A stretch of 6,099 nucleotides of DNA from Actinomycetota bacterium (lineage in GTDB: Bacteria > Actinomycetota > Thermoleophilia > Gaiellales > Gaiellaceae). The notes below the pieces were generated by a model. It did not search any database. It had not been told where the DNA came from and saw only the letters and a list, made by a program, of their open reading frames with translations. Both the position numbers and the translations under genes were made by a program. This document shows, one piece after another, positions 4,519 through 6,099 of this stretch. Within the stretch, counting starts at the first letter, position 1; the number at the start of each line of letters is the position of its first letter. Where the stretch lies: positions 1 through 6,099 of the forward strand of contig JACCUU010000030.1 in the NCBI GenBank assembly GCA_013811645.1, given 5' to 3'.

Positions 4519-5871
4519 GTGTCCAATCAGGTGCAAGAGCTCGGTGAGAATCGCGTCCGCCTGACCGTCGAGGTCTCTCCCGACCAGGTCAAGCACGCGG
4601 TCGAGCACGCGCTCTCCGACCTGGCCGAGAGCGTGAAGATCCCAGGCTTTCGCTCGGGGAAGATCCCGGAGCAGGTTCTCGTGTCCCGCCTCGGCAAGGA
4701 CCGGATCTACCGCGAGGCCGTGGACAGCCACATCGGCGGCTGGTTCTGGAGTGCTGCCTCCCGCAACCGGGTGCGTCCCGTTGCCGAGCCCGAGTACGAG
4801 TTCGAGCTTCCCGGCACGGCCGACGACGGCTGGAGCTTTGCCGCCACCGTCGAGATCCAGGCGCTTCCCGAGATCGGCGACTGGACGCAGCTGCAGGTGC
4901 CGCGCGTGGTGGCAGAGGTGCCCACCGAGGCCATCGCTGCCGAGCTGGGGGCATTGCAGGAGTCGGTCGCCGAGCTTGCTCCCGCGAACGGCCGGCCCGC
5001 CCGCGAGGGTGACACGCTCGTGGTCGATCTCGTCGATCCCGCCGGCGAAGCACAGCGCGACACGGTCGTCGAGCTTGGTGCAGGGCGGCTCACGGGCGAG
5101 CTCGAGGCGGCGCTTCTGGGTTCGTCCGCCGGCGAGAAGAAGGACGTCTCCTTCGAACGCGGCGATGGCTCGAGCGGAACGGTCGAGGTCACGGTCCGCG
5201 AGGTCCAGGAGAAGATCCTGCCGCCTCTCGACGACGAGCTCGCCCGGGCGGCGAGCGAGTTCGACACGCTCGACGAGCTCCGCGCGAGCATCGAGACCAC
5301 GCTGCGCGCCCAGCTCGACGAGGAGATCGACGCTGCCTACCGCGTGTCAGCTGTCGACGCGCTCGTCGAAGACGCGAAGGTGCAGCCTGCGCCGGCGCTC
5401 GTGTCGTCGCGAGCGGCCGATCTGCTCACCGGATTCGTTCGCTCGCTCGAGCGTCGTGGCGTCTCGCTCGAGACCTACATCGCCGCGAGCGGCGCAAACC
5501 CACAGGAGATCCAGCGTCAGTTCGTGCTGGAGGCCGCGGTCTCGATAGCGCGCGAGCTCGCGCTCGAAGCACTCGCCCAGCGAGCCGGAATCGAGGTCTC
5601 GGACGACGAGGTCAAGACGTACCTGCGCGACGAGGCCGAGGACGCCGGCGAGGACGGAGACGCGCTCGTCGAGGACGTGTGGACGCACGGACAGCAGGAG
5701 TCGATCCGTGAGGATCTCCGCCTCCGCGCTGCGCTCGATCGCCTCGCTCGAGACGTCACCCCGATCGCGCCCGACCTCGCCGAGGCGAGAGACAAGCTGT
5801 GGACCCCCGACAAGGACAAGCCCGAGGGTGAGACGAAGTTGTGGACCCCCGGCAGCAAGGAGCCTCAATGA
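4519..5871 (+). CDS. tig: Trigger factor, ribosome-associated chaperone
   Basis: Trigger factor binds ribosomal protein L23 at the exit tunnel and shields nascent chains. From the GTG at 4519 the protein has 450 residues. The ribosome-docking signature GFRSGKIP then falls at residues 43-50, the same place as GFRKGKVP in E. coli. This decides the start over the TTG at 4507. The N-terminal domain covers about 1-115. The middle region (about 150-232) sits where the FKBP-like prolyl isomerase domain belongs. It is shortened and lacks the FxGG and FIPGFE elements, so isomerase activity is doubtful. A helical SurA-like C-terminal domain follows (about 233-420). The tail carries KLWTP twice (426-430 and 440-444) and ends in charged residues. 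It overlaps clpP by four bases, as in the classic tig-clpP-clpX order. Identity as trigger factor is secure; loss of isomerase function is inference. Confidence 0.95.
   Translation: MSNQVQELGENRVRLTVEVSPDQVKHAVEHALSDLAESVKIPGFRSGKIPEQVLVSRLGKDRIYREAVDSHIGGWFWSAASRNRVRPVAEPEYEFELPGTADDGWSFAATVEIQALPEIGDWTQLQVPRVVAEVPTEAIAAELGALQESVAELAPANGRPAREGDTLVVDLVDPAGEAQRDTVVELGAGRLTGELEAALLGSSAGEKKDVSFERGDGSSGTVEVTVREVQEKILPPLDDELARAASEFDTLDELRASIETTLRAQLDEEIDAAYRVSAVDALVEDAKVQPAPALVSSRAADLLTGFVRSLERRGVSLETYIAASGANPQEIQRQFVLEAAVSIARELALEALAQRAGIEVSDDEVKTYLRDEAEDAGEDGDALVEDVWTHGQQESIREDLRLRAALDRLARDVTPIAPDLAEARDKLWTPDKDKPEGETKLWTPGSKEPQ
5857..5862 (+). promoter_or_regulatory. Ribosome binding site of clpP
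   Basis: AAGGAG lies five bases before the ATG at 5868, inside the last codons of tig. It is a near-perfect Shine-Dalgarno sequence, unlike the starts of the first genes in this window, which have none. It supports the ATG at 5868 and fits an internal gene in an operon. Confidence 0.75.
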
Positions 5872-6099
5872 GTCCGTTGATTCCGATGGTCATCGAGCAG
5901 ACCTCGCGTGGCGAGCGCTCGTTCGACATCTACTCGCGTCTGCTCAACGAGCGGATCATCTTCCTCGGAACGCCGATCGACGACCAGATCGCGAATCTCG
6001 TCGTCGCCCAGCTCCTCCATCTCGAGTCGGAGGATCCCGACAAGGACATCTCGATGTACATCAACTCGCCCGGCGGGGTCGTGTACGCCGGGCTCGCGA
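5868..6099 (+). CDS. clpP: ATP-dependent Clp protease proteolytic subunit, 5' part
   Basis: ClpP is the serine peptidase that assembles as a double heptamer and degrades proteins unfolded by ClpX or ClpC. The 77 complete codons in the window show the typical N-terminal part: [20 protein letters not shown], then [14 protein letters not shown], and the SPGG turn in [14 protein letters not shown], which shapes the oxyanion hole. The gene is cut by the window edge before the nucleophilic Ser, the His and the Asp, so catalytic competence cannot be judged. The ATG overlaps the tig stop as ATGA, suggesting translational coupling, and is preceded by AAGGAG. A full subunit is usually about 195-215 residues, so roughly 120-140 more are expected to the right. 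Confidence 0.96.
   Translation, partial: MSPLIPMVIEQTSRGERSFDIYSRLLNERIIFLGTPIDDQIANLVVAQLLHLESEDPDKDISMYINSPGGVVYAGLA

Noticed and set aside
4482..4526. Longer N-terminus for the oxidase starting at 4526
   Set aside because: It adds 15 residues ahead of the flavin-binding strand that the family lacks, and it would overlap the tig start and both proposed promoters.

Overview
The window is GC-rich, with nearly every third codon position G or C. It looks like bacterial chromosome from the Actinobacteria in the wide sense. A Thermoleophilia-type (Gaiella/Solirubrobacter-like) source is my best guess, based on codon bias, TAnnnT boxes six bases ahead of start codons, and an atypical trigger factor next to clpP. 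That assignment is inference, not demonstrated. The content is mostly housekeeping genes and I see no mobile-element gene, phage gene or CRISPR array.

Layout from left to right. Bases 1-381 hold no gene I can support. A tRNA-Arg (anticodon TCG) lies on the minus strand at 382-453. Just upstream of it is a 166-base segment (486-651) bounded by a 23-bp imperfect inverted repeat with an 8-bp hairpin inside. Its outer edge touches the stop codon of a large minus-strand gene (650-2644) for a membrane protein with GGDEF and HD-GYP domains, predicted to make and/or break down cyclic di-GMP. An intergenic region of about 200 bases containing a 13-base palindrome separates this gene from a divergent gene for a 79-residue membrane protein (2849-3088). 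A strong hairpin and then a tRNA-Leu (anticodon TAG, 3153-3238) follow.

On the right, a minus-strand flavin oxidase of the monomeric sarcosine oxidase/N-methyltryptophan oxidase family (3363-4481) is divergent from the trigger factor gene tig (4519-5871). The two starts are only 37 bases apart, and both have a -10-like box consistent with leaderless or nearly leaderless transcription. tig overlaps clpP by four bases (ATGA), and clpP runs off the right edge before its catalytic residues. tig and clpP form a protein-quality-control operon: a ribosome-bound chaperone followed by the ClpP protease subunit. A Clp ATPase gene would be expected further downstream.

The observations most worth a second look are the inverted-repeat element, which on the transcribed strand would form an uninterrupted 19-bp RNA helix; the trigger factor, whose middle domain looks too short and degenerate to be an active prolyl isomerase; and its C-terminal tail, which carries two copies of a KLWTP motif. 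I did not find a convincing new multi-gene system here.
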